DNA of 64,000 nucleotides, taken from contig NZ_FOQH01000001.1 in the NCBI RefSeq assembly GCF_900113695.1, positions 186,001 to 250,000 of the forward strand. Reading direction: 5' to 3'. The stretch comes from Albimonas pacifica (GTDB lineage: Bacteria > Pseudomonadota > Alphaproteobacteria > Rhodobacterales > Rhodobacteraceae). Position numbers and translations under genes: made by a program. The notes below the pieces were generated by a model. That model saw only the letters and a list, made by a program, of their open reading frames with translations. It did not search any database and was not told the origin of the DNA. Below, in pieces: positions 8,426 to 17,824 of the stretch; position 1 is the stretch's first letter; every line of letters begins with the position of its first letter.

Positions 8426-9864
8426 GCCGCACGATCCTCGCCGCCGACCAGGTCATCGCCTTCCAGCACGGCGAGCATCGCCACCTGCGCGACGGGCTCG
8501 TGGTCGTCGAGGGCGCCCGCGTGACCCATGTCGGCCCGCGCGGGAGCCTGCCCGACGCCGCGCCGGAGGAGATCACCGAGCTGGGCGACGCATTGCTCGC
8601 CCCCGGCTTCATCGACGCCCATGCGCATCTGACCTCCGCCCCCCTCGACCGCACCGTGGTCGAGGACGTGGGCGAGCCGCAGTTCCAGTTCACCGCGCTG
8701 GCCGAGATCCTGCCCGCCATGGCGCTCGCCATGGACCGGGAGGCGGAGCGGGCGATGGCCGCCCTCTCGATCCTCGACCTGCTGCGCTCCGGAACCACCA
8801 CGGTGATGGAGATCGGCTGGGGGGCGGGGGCGGAGGTCGCCGACCTCGCCGAGCAGGCCGGGATCAGGGCCTGGATCGCCAACGGCTACGGCTCGGCCCG
8901 CTGGGGCTCGAAGGACGGCAAGCGCGTCTCGATCGACTGGCGCGAGGACGAGGGGTTGCCGGCGTTCCGCGCCGCCTGCGGGTTCGTGGAGGACATCCGG
9001 GGCCGCGCCGACGGCCGCCTGAACGGCTACCTCTCGCCGCTGCAGGTCGCCATGGCGACGCCCCGCCTGCTGGAGGAGACGCGCGCGGCGGCCGAGCGGC
9101 TCGACTGCCCCGTGGCGCTGCATGTCTCCGAGGCGATCTTCGAGTGGCGCGAGATGGTGGCGCGCGAGGGCATGACGCCGCTGGAGTGGCTGGAGCGTCT
9201 CGGCTTCCTCTCCGAGCGCTGCATGCTGGGCCACGTGATCTTCACCGCCGGCCACTCGGCCCTGCTGCACCCGGGGCGGGACCTGGAGATCCTCGCGGCC
9301 TCGGGCGCCTCTGTCGCCCATTGCCCCTGGGTGTTCGGGCGGCGGGGCTACGCGATGGAGAGCTTCGCGCGATACCGCGACGCGGGCGTCACGATGTGCC
9401 TCGGCTCCGACACCGCGCCGCAGTCGATCCTGAGCCAGATGCGCCTCGGCGCCGCCTTCGCGCGCCTGCACGAGCGCTCGCCCCGCCGCGTCACCTCGCG
9501 CGAGATGTTCGAGGCAGCCACCCTCGCCCCGGCCCGCGTGCTGGGGCGCGACGACCTCGGGCGCATCGCGCCGGGGGCGAAGGCCGACCTCTGCGTCTGG
9601 CGGCTCGACGGGCTGACCACGGCGCCTTGCCGCGATCCGGTGCGCATGCTGGTGTGGTCGGCGGAGCCGGAGGACCTGTCCCATGTGATGATCGACGGCC
9701 GCTGGGTCGTGCGCGACCGCGCCGTGCTGGGCCTCGACCGGGCCCGGATCGTCGCCGAGGCGCGTGCGGCCGCGGCCCGCGTGTGGGACCGCGTCGGACC
9801 GGGAGACTGGGCGGGACGGCGGCTCGATACGCTCTCCCCCCCGAGCCTGGAGGCGTGGAGATGA
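8422..9864 (+). CDS. Amidohydrolase, ATZ/TRZ/cytosine-deaminase-like
   Basis: A 480-residue cytoplasmic amidohydrolase of the AtzA/TrzN/deaminase branch. Metal ligands are visible as HAH in FIDAHAHLT, H in VALHVSE, H in MLGHVIF and D in LGSDTAPQS. Enzymes of this branch deaminate or dechlorinate N-heterocycles such as cytosine, guanine, creatinine or triazines. The start at 8422 overlaps the permease stop (ATGA); the frame is open well upstream but without protein character. The stop overlaps the GntR start. It is a paralogue of the gene at 10634: both share the tail pattern DWAGR...D...PP and the D-T-x-P-Q motif around the catalytic aspartate. The likely role is ring deamination or opening of the imported compound. 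Confidence 0.9.
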   Translation: MSRTILAADQVIAFQHGEHRHLRDGLVVVEGARVTHVGPRGSLPDAAPEEITELGDALLAPGFIDAHAHLTSAPLDRTVVEDVGEPQFQFTALAEILPAMALAMDREAERAMAALSILDLLRSGTTTVMEIGWGAGAEVADLAEQAGIRAWIANGYGSARWGSKDGKRVSIDWREDEGLPAFRAACGFVEDIRGRADGRLNGYLSPLQVAMATPRLLEETRAAAERLDCPVALHVSEAIFEWREMVAREGMTPLEWLERLGFLSERCMLGHVIFTAGHSALLHPGRDLEILAASGASVAHCPWVFGRRGYAMESFARYRDAGVTMCLGSDTAPQSILSQMRLGAAFARLHERSPRRVTSREMFEAATLAPARVLGRDDLGRIAPGAKADLCVWRLDGLTTAPCRDPVRMLVWSAEPEDLSHVMIDGRWVVRDRAVLGLDRARIVAEARAAAARVWDRVGPGDWAGRRLDTLSPPSLEAWR

Positions 9865-10607
9865 GCGAGACCCCCTCGGAGCTGGACCCTTCGGAGCTGG
9901 ACGCCGGCCCCGCCGAGGCCCCCGGCCCCCGCAAGCCCGCCGCCCCTCGCCCCCAGGACGCCGACGAAAGCCTCGCCGACCGCGCCTACCGCGCCATCGA
10001 GGACCTGATCGTGACCATGGAGCTGGAACCGGGCGCCCGCGTCTCGGAGCCCGCGCTGGTCCAGCGCCTGGGCATCGGCCGCACGCCGGTGCGCGAGGCG
10101 TTGCAGCGGCTCGCCTCGGACAAGATCCTGGTGAACCGCCCCCGCCGCGGCATGGTGGTCTGCGAGATCGACGTGCACACCCAGCTGCGCGCGCTGGAGG
10201 CGCGGCGGGCGCTCGAAGTCGCCATGGTCCGCGCCGCCGCGCGCCGCCGCACGCCCGAGCAGGCCGAGCGCCTGACGGCCATGGCCGCCGAGTTCCGCCG
10301 CATGCGCGGCCAGGCCGACCACGTGCCGGTGCTGCGCCACGACCGGGCCTTCATCGATCTGCTGCTGGAGAGCGCGGCGAACCCGTTCCTCGCGCCCATC
10401 GTGCCGCTTTACGCGATCTCGCGGAGGTTCTGGCTGGCCAACTACCAGCGCACCGACCGTTTCGACCCGACCGAGATCACCACCTTCCACATCCGCATCG
10501 GCGAGGCGGTGGCCGCGGGCGACGAACCCGCCGCCGGCCGCTTCGCCGAGGCCTTCCACGACCATATCGAGGCCTTCGCCCGCTACGTCGGCCTCGAGCT
10601 TTCCTGA
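9861..10607 (+). CDS. GntR-family transcriptional regulator (FCD type)
   Basis: A 248-residue DNA-binding regulator. After a 35-residue proline- and acid-rich extension comes the GntR winged helix (LADRAYRAIEDLIVTMELEP, then ALVQRLGIGRTPVREALQRL) and a C-terminal all-helical FCD ligand-binding domain. The start is fixed by the ATGA overlap with the preceding hydrolase. It lies inside the operon between two paralogous hydrolases, so it is probably autoregulated and senses the substrate or an intermediate. The AT-rich inverted repeat at 2565-2585, ahead of the operon, is a candidate target. Confidence 0.92.
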   Translation: MSETPSELDPSELDAGPAEAPGPRKPAAPRPQDADESLADRAYRAIEDLIVTMELEPGARVSEPALVQRLGIGRTPVREALQRLASDKILVNRPRRGMVVCEIDVHTQLRALEARRALEVAMVRAAARRRTPEQAERLTAMAAEFRRMRGQADHVPVLRHDRAFIDLLLESAANPFLAPIVPLYAISRRFWLANYQRTDRFDPTEITTFHIRIGEAVAAGDEPAAGRFAEAFHDHIEAFARYVGLELS

Positions 10608-10633
10608 CGCCAAGACCCCAGACCGGAGCCTGC

Positions 10634-12118
10634 ATGACCGACCCCACCGCCCCCGAGGCCCCGATCACCGTCATCCGCAACGCCGCCTGGGCGGTGGTCT
10701 GGAACGCCGAGGCCGGCCGGCACGAATACGCCCGCGGCGTCGATGTGGTCTTCCAGGGCGACCGGATCCTCTCGGCCGACGGGACCTGGACCGGCGCGGT
10801 CGACCAGGAGATCGACGGGCGAGAGCGCATGGTCATGCCCGGCTTCGTCGACGTCCACTCCCACCCCAGCTTCGAGACGATGCTCAAGGGCCTGACCGAA
10901 GAGGTCTACTCTCCAAAGTTCTACATGAGCTCGCTCTACGAGTTCCTGACCCTGTTCGAGATCGACGAGGAGGGCATGCGCGCCTCGACCGAGGTGGCGC
11001 TGGCCGAACTCCTCCAGTCCGGCGTGACCTCCCTTTGCGACATCTCCTTCGCCCATGAGGGCTGGCTCGACGGCCTCGCCGCCACCGGCATCCGCGCCTT
11101 CGCCGCGCCCATGTTCCGCAACGGCCCGTGGAAGACCTCCAACGGCCACTCGGTCTACTACGAGCTCGACGAGAAACGCGGCGAGGAGTCCATGCGCGCC
11201 GCCATGGCCTGCCTGGACGAAGCCGCGAAACACCCCTCCGGCCGCGTCTCCGGCGTGGTCTCGCCCAGCCAGATCGACACCTGCTTTGAGGGCCTGCTGC
11301 GCGAGGCGATGCAGGAGGCGGAGGCCCGCGACCTTCCCTTCACCATCCACGCTGCCCAGGGCGTCATCGAGTTCAACGAGATGATCCGCCGCCACGGCGT
11401 GACGCCCATCCGCTGGATGCAGGACATCGGCATCCTCAACGACCGCACGCTGATCGGCCACGGGATCTTCCTCGACAGCCATCCGCAGGTGGGCTGGACG
11501 ACGTCCTCTGACGACCTGGGGCTGATCGCGGACGCGGGGGCCTCGGTGGCGCATTGCCCGACGGTGTTCGTGCGGCGCGGGATCTCGCTGCAGCACTTCT
11601 CGTCCTACGTGGAGCGGGGGGTGAACATGACCATCGGCACCGACACCCACCCCCAGAACATGGTCGAGGAGCTGAAGACCGCGATCTACGTGGCCCGCAC
11701 GATCTCGGGCAACGCGGCGAAGCCCACGGCCGAGATGCTGTTCCACGCCGCCACCGTCGGCGGCGCCAAGGCCCTGCGGCGCGACGACATCGGCAAGATC
11801 GAGCCCGGGGCGAAGGCCGACCTGGTGCTGGTCGACATCACCCACGCCTCCCTGCGCCCCCTGCGCGACCCGGTGCGCGCCCTGATCTTCTCGGGCGGGG
11901 AGCGGCCGATCAAGGACGTCTACGTGGACGGCCGCAAGGTGGTCGAGGACGGCCGGGCGATCTTCATCGACTACGACAGCGCCATGGTGAGGGTCGAGGC
12001 CGCGCAGAAGCGTTCGATGGACCTCGTGCACACCCGCGACTGGGCCGGGCGCAGCGCCGACGCGGCGATGCCGCCGGTGTTCCCGATCCGCGGCCACAAC
12101 CGCCCCGCCGGGCAGTGA
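10634..12118 (+). CDS. Amidohydrolase, ATZ/TRZ/cytosine-deaminase-like (second copy)
   Basis: A 494-residue paralogue of the hydrolase at 8422. Metal-site positions are HSH in FVDVHSHPS, H in FTIHAAQ, H in LIGHGIF and D in IGTDTHPQN. The start at 10634 is 26 bases after the GntR stop; the frame is open upstream only as an antisense-like shadow. The next gene (hyuA) begins 19 bases after its stop. Its place directly before ATP-dependent hydantoinase genes suggests that it makes their substrate, for example by deiminating a creatinine-like ring to a hydantoin. That step is inference from gene order. Confidence 0.9.
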   Translation: MTDPTAPEAPITVIRNAAWAVVWNAEAGRHEYARGVDVVFQGDRILSADGTWTGAVDQEIDGRERMVMPGFVDVHSHPSFETMLKGLTEEVYSPKFYMSSLYEFLTLFEIDEEGMRASTEVALAELLQSGVTSLCDISFAHEGWLDGLAATGIRAFAAPMFRNGPWKTSNGHSVYYELDEKRGEESMRAAMACLDEAAKHPSGRVSGVVSPSQIDTCFEGLLREAMQEAEARDLPFTIHAAQGVIEFNEMIRRHGVTPIRWMQDIGILNDRTLIGHGIFLDSHPQVGWTTSSDDLGLIADAGASVAHCPTVFVRRGISLQHFSSYVERGVNMTIGTDTHPQNMVEELKTAIYVARTISGNAAKPTAEMLFHAATVGGAKALRRDDIGKIEPGAKADLVLVDITHASLRPLRDPVRALIFSGGERPIKDVYVDGRKVVEDGRAIFIDYDSAMVRVEAAQKRSMDLVHTRDWAGRSADAAMPPVFPIRGHNRPAGQ

Positions 12119-12137
12119 TTTTCAAAGGATATCAACG

Positions 12138-14210
12138 ATGAAACTCATCGGCGTCGACGTGGGCGGCACCTTCACCGACCTCGTGCTCGTGGAGACCGAG
12201 AGCGGGGAGAGCACCGTCCACAAGGTCCCCACCACCCCCCACGACCCCTCCGAGGGCGTGCTGACCGGGGTGCGCGAGCTGTGCGAGCTGGCGGGCGTCC
12301 AGCCCTCCGCCGTCGACCACGTTCTGCACGGCACCACCACCGCCACGAACGCGGTGCTGGAGCATGACGGCGCGGTCACCGGCATGATCACCAACGAAGG
12401 GTTTCGCGACGTGATCCACATCGGCCGCCACCAGCGGCCGGAGCACTATTCCATTCGCCAGGAGGTGCCGTGGCAGGACCGCCCCCTGGTGAAGCGGCGG
12501 TATAGAAAAACCGTCGGCGGCCGCATCGCCCCTCCGGGCGTCGAGCTGGCCCCGCTGGACGAGGCCGCCGTCGCCCAGGCCGCCCGGGAACTCGCCGAGG
12601 CCGGCGTCGAGGCCATCGCCATCTGCTTCCTGTTCTCCTACCTCGACCCCTCCCACGAGGCCCGCGCCAAGGCCATCGTCGAGGCCGAGGCGCCGGGGAT
12701 CTTCGTCACCACCTCCTCCACCGTCTCCCCCCAGTTCCGCGAGTTCGAGCGCTTCACCACCACCGCCATGAACGCCTTCATCGGCCCCAAGGTGCGCGAC
12801 TACGTGAGCCGGCTGGAGACCCGCCTGTCGGAGGCCGGCTTCGAGGCCGACCTGCACATCATGGGCTCCAACGGCGGCGCCGCCACCGCGCGCATGGTTT
12901 CCGAATTGCCGGTCCTGACGCTGCTGTCGGGTCCCGCCGCCGGCATCATCGGCGGCGCCTGGGCGGGGGCGCTCTCGGGCCGGAACAACCTGATCACCTT
13001 CGACGTCGGCGGCACCTCCGCCGACATCGGCATCGTGCGCGAGGGCGCCTTCGCCGAGGCCTCGGCCCGCGACACCTCCATCGCCGGCTTCCCGGTGCTG
13101 GCGCCGATGATCGACATCCACACGATCGGCGCCGGCGGCGGCTCGATCGCCCATGTGGACGCGGCGGGCGGCTTCAAGGTCGGGCCCCGGTCGGCCGGCG
13201 CGGTCCCCGGGCCGGCGGCCTACGGGCGGGGCGGCACGCAGCCGACGGTGACCGACGCCAACGTGGCGCTGGGCCGGCTGGACCCGCGGGCGTTCCTGGG
13301 CGGGGCGATGAGCCTCGACGTGGAGGCGTCGCGCCGGGTGGTCGGGGAGCTGGCCGAAACTCTGGGCATGAGCCTCGAGGAAACCGCCGACGGCATCCTC
13401 GCCGTGGTCAACGCCAACATGGCCAACGCGGTTCGGTCCCGGACGGTGCAGAAGGGGCTGGATCCCCGCGCCTTCTCGCTGATGGCCTTCGGCGGCGGCG
13501 GGCCGCTGCAGGCGGTGGACGTGGCCGCGATCCTCGGCATCCCGGAGGTCATCGTGCCGCCCGCGCCGGGCATCACCTCGGCCGTCGGTCTGACGGCGAC
13601 CGACATGAAATACGACCTGGTCCGCACCGCCTTCGTCACCTCCGCCGACACCGACGCCGCCGCGCTGGAGTCGCTGCTGGCCGAGATGCAGGCCGAGCTC
13701 GCCTCCCGCCTCGCCGCCGACGGGTTCTCGCCCGAGGAGATGCGGTTCGAGCGGGCCGGAGACCTGCGCTACGTCGGCCAGGGCTACGAGCTGCGCTGCG
13801 CCTTCCCGGGCTCGGCCCTCGACGCTCCGGCGATGGACGCCATCTACGCCGACTTCACCGAGCAGCACCGCCGCGAATACGGCCGCATCAACGACAACCC
13901 CATCGAGATCGTCAACGTCCGCGTCCGCGGCGTCGGCGCGATGCCGGTGCTCGAAAAACCCGCCGCGCCCTCCGGCGGCAGCCTGGAGACGGCAAAACTC
14001 CACGACGCCGAGATCGCCTTCCGCGTCGACGGCGCCATGACCCGGATGACCACGCCGGTCTACCGCCGGGACCGGCTGCCGCTGGATACGGTGATCGAGG
14101 GGCCGGCCCTGATCACCCAGAAGGACACCACCTCGATGCTGCGCCCCGGCGACAGCCTCGTCGCCGACGCCGGCGGCAACCTGCTGATCCGCGTCGCGCA
14201 GAAGGGATGA
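12138..14210 (+). CDS. hyuA: Hydantoinase/oxoprolinase subunit A (HyuA family)
   Basis: A 690-residue ATP-binding subunit of the ATP-dependent N-methylhydantoinase / 5-oxoprolinase family. The N-terminal phosphate loop is GVDVGGTFTD (residues 5-14) and a second one is FDVGGTSADIG near residue 289, as expected for this actin-like ATPase fold. Length matches HyuA (about 690). It ends in an ATGA overlap with hyuB, and the two products normally form a complex that opens a five-membered cyclic amide at the cost of ATP. Acetone carboxylase and caprolactamase subunits share this fold, but the carbamoylase gene two positions downstream favours a hydantoin-like ring. Confidence 0.93.
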   Translation: MKLIGVDVGGTFTDLVLVETESGESTVHKVPTTPHDPSEGVLTGVRELCELAGVQPSAVDHVLHGTTTATNAVLEHDGAVTGMITNEGFRDVIHIGRHQRPEHYSIRQEVPWQDRPLVKRRYRKTVGGRIAPPGVELAPLDEAAVAQAARELAEAGVEAIAICFLFSYLDPSHEARAKAIVEAEAPGIFVTTSSTVSPQFREFERFTTTAMNAFIGPKVRDYVSRLETRLSEAGFEADLHIMGSNGGAATARMVSELPVLTLLSGPAAGIIGGAWAGALSGRNNLITFDVGGTSADIGIVREGAFAEASARDTSIAGFPVLAPMIDIHTIGAGGGSIAHVDAAGGFKVGPRSAGAVPGPAAYGRGGTQPTVTDANVALGRLDPRAFLGGAMSLDVEASRRVVGELAETLGMSLEETADGILAVVNANMANAVRSRTVQKGLDPRAFSLMAFGGGGPLQAVDVAAILGIPEVIVPPAPGITSAVGLTATDMKYDLVRTAFVTSADTDAAALESLLAEMQAELASRLAADGFSPEEMRFERAGDLRYVGQGYELRCAFPGSALDAPAMDAIYADFTEQHRREYGRINDNPIEIVNVRVRGVGAMPVLEKPAAPSGGSLETAKLHDAEIAFRVDGAMTRMTTPVYRRDRLPLDTVIEGPALITQKDTTSMLRPGDSLVADAGGNLLIRVAQKG

Positions 14211-15979
14211 CGGGAATGACTTCCAAGGCCTCGACCATCGACCCGATCTCCGCCTCGGTCATCCAGGGCGCGCTGCAGTCCATCGCCGTCGAGATGGGCT
14301 ACAAGCTGATGCGCATGTCCTATTCCTCGATCATCCGGGAATCCGAGGATTTCGGCGCCGCCCTCACCGACGCCCAAGGGCGGCAGATCGCGGAATCCAT
14401 GCAGTCCACCCCCCTCCAGTCCGGCCCCATCGCCGGCTACGTGCAGAACGTGCTGGAGACGCTGGCCGCTCGCGGCGACACGGTGAACCCCGGCGACGTG
14501 ATCCTGCACAACGACCCCTACGGGGGCGCCTCGCACGGGCCGGACTTCGCCTTCCTGGTCCCGGTGTTCCGGCAGGAAAAACTGGTGGGCTTCGCCGCCA
14601 CCACCGCCCACCACCTCGACGTGGGCGCGCAGACGCCGGGCTCCGCCGGCATCGTCGAGGCCATCGACGTCTACGCCGAGGGCCTGCAGTTCAAGGCCAT
14701 CAAGGTCCGCGACCGCGGCGTCGACAACGCCGCCGTCTGGCAGATCCTCAAGGACAACGTCCGCGCGCCGAAACTGGTGGTCGGCGACATGGAGGCTCAG
14801 ATCGCCGCCTGCGAGATCGGGGCCGAGCGCTTCGGCGCCCTGATCGACGAACACGGCCAGGACCGGGTCGAGGCAGCCGTCGACGCCCTGATGGACCACT
14901 CCGAGGCGATGATGCGCCAGGCCATCGCCGCCCTCCCGGACGGGGTCTACAAGGCCGAGACGAAACTGGACGGCTTCCTCGACGACCCCGAACGCCGCCA
15001 CTACACGCTGGCGGTGACGCTGACGGTCAAGGGCGACGAGATCCACGTCGACCTCACCGGCACCTCGCCGCAATGCGACGACCGGCCGATCAACATGCCC
15101 TATGTCGGCACCACCGACATCGCGATCTGGCTGACGCTGAGATCCGTGCTGCTCGACAGCGCGGTGCATGGGATCATCCCGCAGAACTCCGGCCTGACCC
15201 GCCCGATCACCATCTTCGCGCCGAAGGGGACGCTGGCCAATCCGAACTTCCCCGCGCCGGTGATCGCGCGCTTCACCGGGGGCAACGGGCTCGCCGACAC
15301 GGTGATGAAGGCGCTGGCGCAATGCGCGCCCGAGCAGGTCTCGGCCGGCATCGGCAACCTCAAGGTCATCGCCTTCTCCGGCCTGACCTCGGGCGAGCAC
15401 TGGGTGCACATGGAGATCTTCGAGGGCGCCTATGGCGGCCGCTTCGGCATGGACGGGATGGACGCGGTCGACACGCTCTACGCCAACACCCGCAACAACC
15501 CCATCGAGGACATCGAGAGCCACCTGCCGCTGCGCGTCACCCGCTACGAGCTGAACGAGGGCGTGACGGGGCCGGGCAAGTGGCGCGGCGGCTTCGGCTC
15601 GATCCGCGGGTTCGAGTTCCTCGCCGACGGCGGCGGCTCGGTCGAGGGCGAGGGGCATGAGTTCCGCCCCTGGGGGTTCGCCGGGGGCGGGCAGGGGGGC
15701 ACGGCGTCCCTGACCTCAATCTCGCCGGACGGCAAGGAAACCTCGCTCCCCTCCAAGGTCCCCTACCGGGCGGCGAAGAAGGGCGAGACCTTCGTGGCCA
15801 CCGGGCCTGCGGGCGGCGGCTACGGGAACCCGTTCGAGCGGGACCCGGAGGCCGTGCTCGACGACGTGCTCGACGGGCTGCTCAGCGCCGACCAGGCCCG
15901 CGCCGACTACGGCGTGGTCATCGCCCGCGGCGCCGTCGACGCGCCCGCCACCGCCGCCGCAAGGAAAGGAGCCGCCTGA
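14207..15979 (+). CDS. hyuB: Hydantoinase/oxoprolinase subunit B (HyuB family)
   Basis: A 590-residue partner of HyuA. Family landmarks include IIRESEDFGAALTD, HNDPYGGASHGPDFA and the histidine-rich TTAHHLDVG, which is probably part of the metal or substrate site, and PGKWRGGFG near the C-terminus. The ATG at 14207 overlaps the hyuA stop; a second ATG at 14216 is also possible and would remove three residues. The gene ends in a TGATG overlap with the carbamoylase gene. Together HyuA and HyuB should convert a hydantoin to an N-carbamoyl amino acid. Confidence 0.93.
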   Translation: MTGMTSKASTIDPISASVIQGALQSIAVEMGYKLMRMSYSSIIRESEDFGAALTDAQGRQIAESMQSTPLQSGPIAGYVQNVLETLAARGDTVNPGDVILHNDPYGGASHGPDFAFLVPVFRQEKLVGFAATTAHHLDVGAQTPGSAGIVEAIDVYAEGLQFKAIKVRDRGVDNAAVWQILKDNVRAPKLVVGDMEAQIAACEIGAERFGALIDEHGQDRVEAAVDALMDHSEAMMRQAIAALPDGVYKAETKLDGFLDDPERRHYTLAVTLTVKGDEIHVDLTGTSPQCDDRPINMPYVGTTDIAIWLTLRSVLLDSAVHGIIPQNSGLTRPITIFAPKGTLANPNFPAPVIARFTGGNGLADTVMKALAQCAPEQVSAGIGNLKVIAFSGLTSGEHWVHMEIFEGAYGGRFGMDGMDAVDTLYANTRNNPIEDIESHLPLRVTRYELNEGVTGPGKWRGGFGSIRGFEFLADGGGSVEGEGHEFRPWGFAGGGQGGTASLTSISPDGKETSLPSKVPYRAAKKGETFVATGPAGGGYGNPFERDPEAVLDDVLDGLLSADQARADYGVVIARGAVDAPATAAARKGAA

Positions 15980-16941
15980 TGCCCGCCTCCCTCAACCCCC
16001 GCGCCCGCCCCATCGTCGTGGCCGCCGCCCAGATGGGCCCGATCGCGCTGAGCGAGACCCGCGCCGACTGCGTGGCCCGCCTGCTGGAGATGATGCGCGA
16101 GGCCGCCTCCCGCGGCGCGAAGCTGGTGGTGTTCCCCGAACTCGCGCTCACCACCTTCTTCCCCCGCTGGTGGTTCGAGGCCGACCAGGAGGTCGACGTC
16201 TTCTTTGAACGCGAGATGCCGGGCCCCGAGACCCGCATCCTGTTCGAAACCGCCGCGGAACTGGGCATCGGCTTCTACCTCGGCTACGCCGAACTCGCCC
16301 ATACCGACGCGGGCCTGAAGCGCTTCAACACCGCGGTGCTGGTCAACGACAAGGGCGCCATCGTCGGCAAGTATCGAAAAGTCCACCTGCCGGGTCATGC
16401 CGACCACCGGCCCGAGCGCGCCTTCCAGCACCTCGAAAAACGCTACTTCCAGCCCGGCGACCTCGGCTTTCCGGTCTGGGAGACCATGGGCGGCAATTTC
16501 GGCATGTGCATCTGCAACGACCGCCGCTGGCCGGAGACCTACCGGGTCATGGCGCTCCGCTCGGTCGAGATGGTCCTGCTGGGCTACAACACCCCCAACG
16601 ACCACACCGGGCATCCGGAGATCGACGGGCTGTCGAACTTCCACAACCAGCTCGCCATGCAGGCCGGCGCCTACCAGAACGCGACCTGGGTGGTGGGGAC
16701 CGCCAAGTGCGGGATCGAGGAAGGCTCGCCGATGATCGGCCAGTCGATGATCGTGGCGCCCTCGGGCGAGGTGGTCGCCATGGCCTCCACGCTGGGCGAC
16801 GAGGTGGTGGTCGCCCGCTGCGACCTCGACCTCTGCCGCATCTACCGCGAGACCTTCTTCAACTTCGCCGTCCACCGCGAGCCCGCCCACTACGGGCCGA
16901 TCACCGCCCAGAAGGGGCCGGTGCCGCCGACCAACGGCTGA
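15979..16941 (+). CDS. N-carbamoyl-(D-)amino-acid hydrolase, nitrilase superfamily
   Basis: A 320-residue carbon-nitrogen hydrolase very like Agrobacterium D-carbamoylase. The Glu-Lys-Cys triad is visible as E54 in FPELALTTFFPRW, K134 in KYRKVHLPGH and C179 in CNDRRWPETYRVM. The sections GYNTPN, MQAGAYQN and FNFAVHREPAHYGPI also match that enzyme by eye. It removes the carbamoyl group as CO2 and ammonia, leaving an amino acid. As the last gene of the operon, directly coupled to hyuB, it completes a hydantoin-to-amino-acid path. An N-carbamoylsarcosine-like substrate is possible. The D-selectivity is a family inference. Confidence 0.93.
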   Translation: MPASLNPRARPIVVAAAQMGPIALSETRADCVARLLEMMREAASRGAKLVVFPELALTTFFPRWWFEADQEVDVFFEREMPGPETRILFETAAELGIGFYLGYAELAHTDAGLKRFNTAVLVNDKGAIVGKYRKVHLPGHADHRPERAFQHLEKRYFQPGDLGFPVWETMGGNFGMCICNDRRWPETYRVMALRSVEMVLLGYNTPNDHTGHPEIDGLSNFHNQLAMQAGAYQNATWVVGTAKCGIEEGSPMIGQSMIVAPSGEVVAMASTLGDEVVVARCDLDLCRIYRETFFNFAVHREPAHYGPITAQKGPVPPTNG

Positions 16942-16977
16942 GGCCGCCGGCGCCGCGGCCCGGGCGAGCGGGGGGAG

Positions 16978-16998
16978 GCCCCGGGTCAGGCCCGGGGC
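16978..16998 (+). terminator. Stem-loop after the hydantoinase operon
   Basis: An 8-bp stem GCCCCGGG / CCCGGGGC with a five-base loop lies 36 bases after the carbamoylase stop and before the convergent GntR gene. No T-run follows, so a terminator role is only likely by position. Confidence 0.4.
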
Positions 16999-17086
16999 GC
17001 CCCCGCGGCGGGCGGTGCGTTGGAGACGGGGCGCGAGGCGCATGGCGCGTGGGGCGCTTCGGGGCGTCCCGGCGCCGGCGGCGCGC

Positions 17087-17824
17087 TCAGAAGCAGTCGG
17101 GGCGGCGGGCCTTGATGGCCTCGGCCGCCTGGAGGGTGCCCGAGAGGTGGCGGCGAACGGCCGCCTCGGCCGCCGCGCGGTCGCCGGCGGCGATGGCCTC
17201 CAGGATCTCCCGGTGGCGGGAGAGGATGTCGAGCGGCTTGCCCGGATCCGGCAGGTTCAGGGCGCGCAGGCGGTCGATATGGCCCGAACGCTCGGCGATC
17301 AGGTCCCACAGGGCGGGGTGGCCCGCGGCCTCGACCAGCGCCCGGTGGAAGCCGGCGTCGAGGGCCGAGAAGCTCTCGAGGTCGTCGTCGGCCAGCGCGG
17401 CGGCCTGCCGCTCGAGGATGCGGCGGGCGGGGGCGAGGGCGGCGGCGGGGTCGGGCAGGGCCGCCAGCACGCGCGCCACCTCCAGCTCCAGCCCGAGGCG
17501 CAGGAACTGGGTCTCGCGCGCGTGGGCGAGGTCGATGCGCGAGACCTGGGTGCGCGACTGGGGGAAGGTCTCGACCAGGCCCTCGGCCTCCAGCCGCTGC
17601 AGGGCGTCGCGCACCGGGGTCTGGCTGACGCCGTAGCTCTGCGCGATCTCGGCGCGCGAGAGGGCGGCGCCGGGCGCGAGCTCCAGCGACAGCACCCGCT
17701 CGCGCAGCGAGTCGTAGAGCATCTGCGCCGCCGTCGGCCGCCGCGGAAGGCGCCGGGCGCCGCCCCCGCGCCCGTCGCCGTCACGGACCGGCCCGCGGGC
17801 CTCAAGCCTTTGAAACTGCGTCAT
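17087..17824 (-). CDS. GntR-family transcriptional regulator (FCD type)
   Basis: A 245-residue regulator. The winged helix runs from about residue 33 (MLYDSLRERVLSLELAPGAA, then EIAQSYGVSQTPVRDALQRL), followed by an FCD helical sensor domain with H near FHRALVEAAGHP. The start at 17824 gives an N-terminal tail of about 30 basic residues; a later start at the MLYDS methionine is possible. It is divergent from the dehydratase gene at 18191, and a perfect 24-bp palindrome sits 57 bases upstream of it, so it very likely controls the sugar-acid genes and itself. The inducer would be an aldonate or a breakdown product. Confidence 0.92.
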   Translation of the reverse strand: MTQFQRLEARGPVRDGDGRGGGARRLPRRPTAAQMLYDSLRERVLSLELAPGAALSRAEIAQSYGVSQTPVRDALQRLEAEGLVETFPQSRTQVSRIDLAHARETQFLRLGLELEVARVLAALPDPAAALAPARRILERQAAALADDDLESFSALDAGFHRALVEAAGHPALWDLIAERSGHIDRLRALNLPDPGKPLDILSRHREILEAIAAGDRAAAEAAVRRHLSGTLQAAEAIKARRPDCF

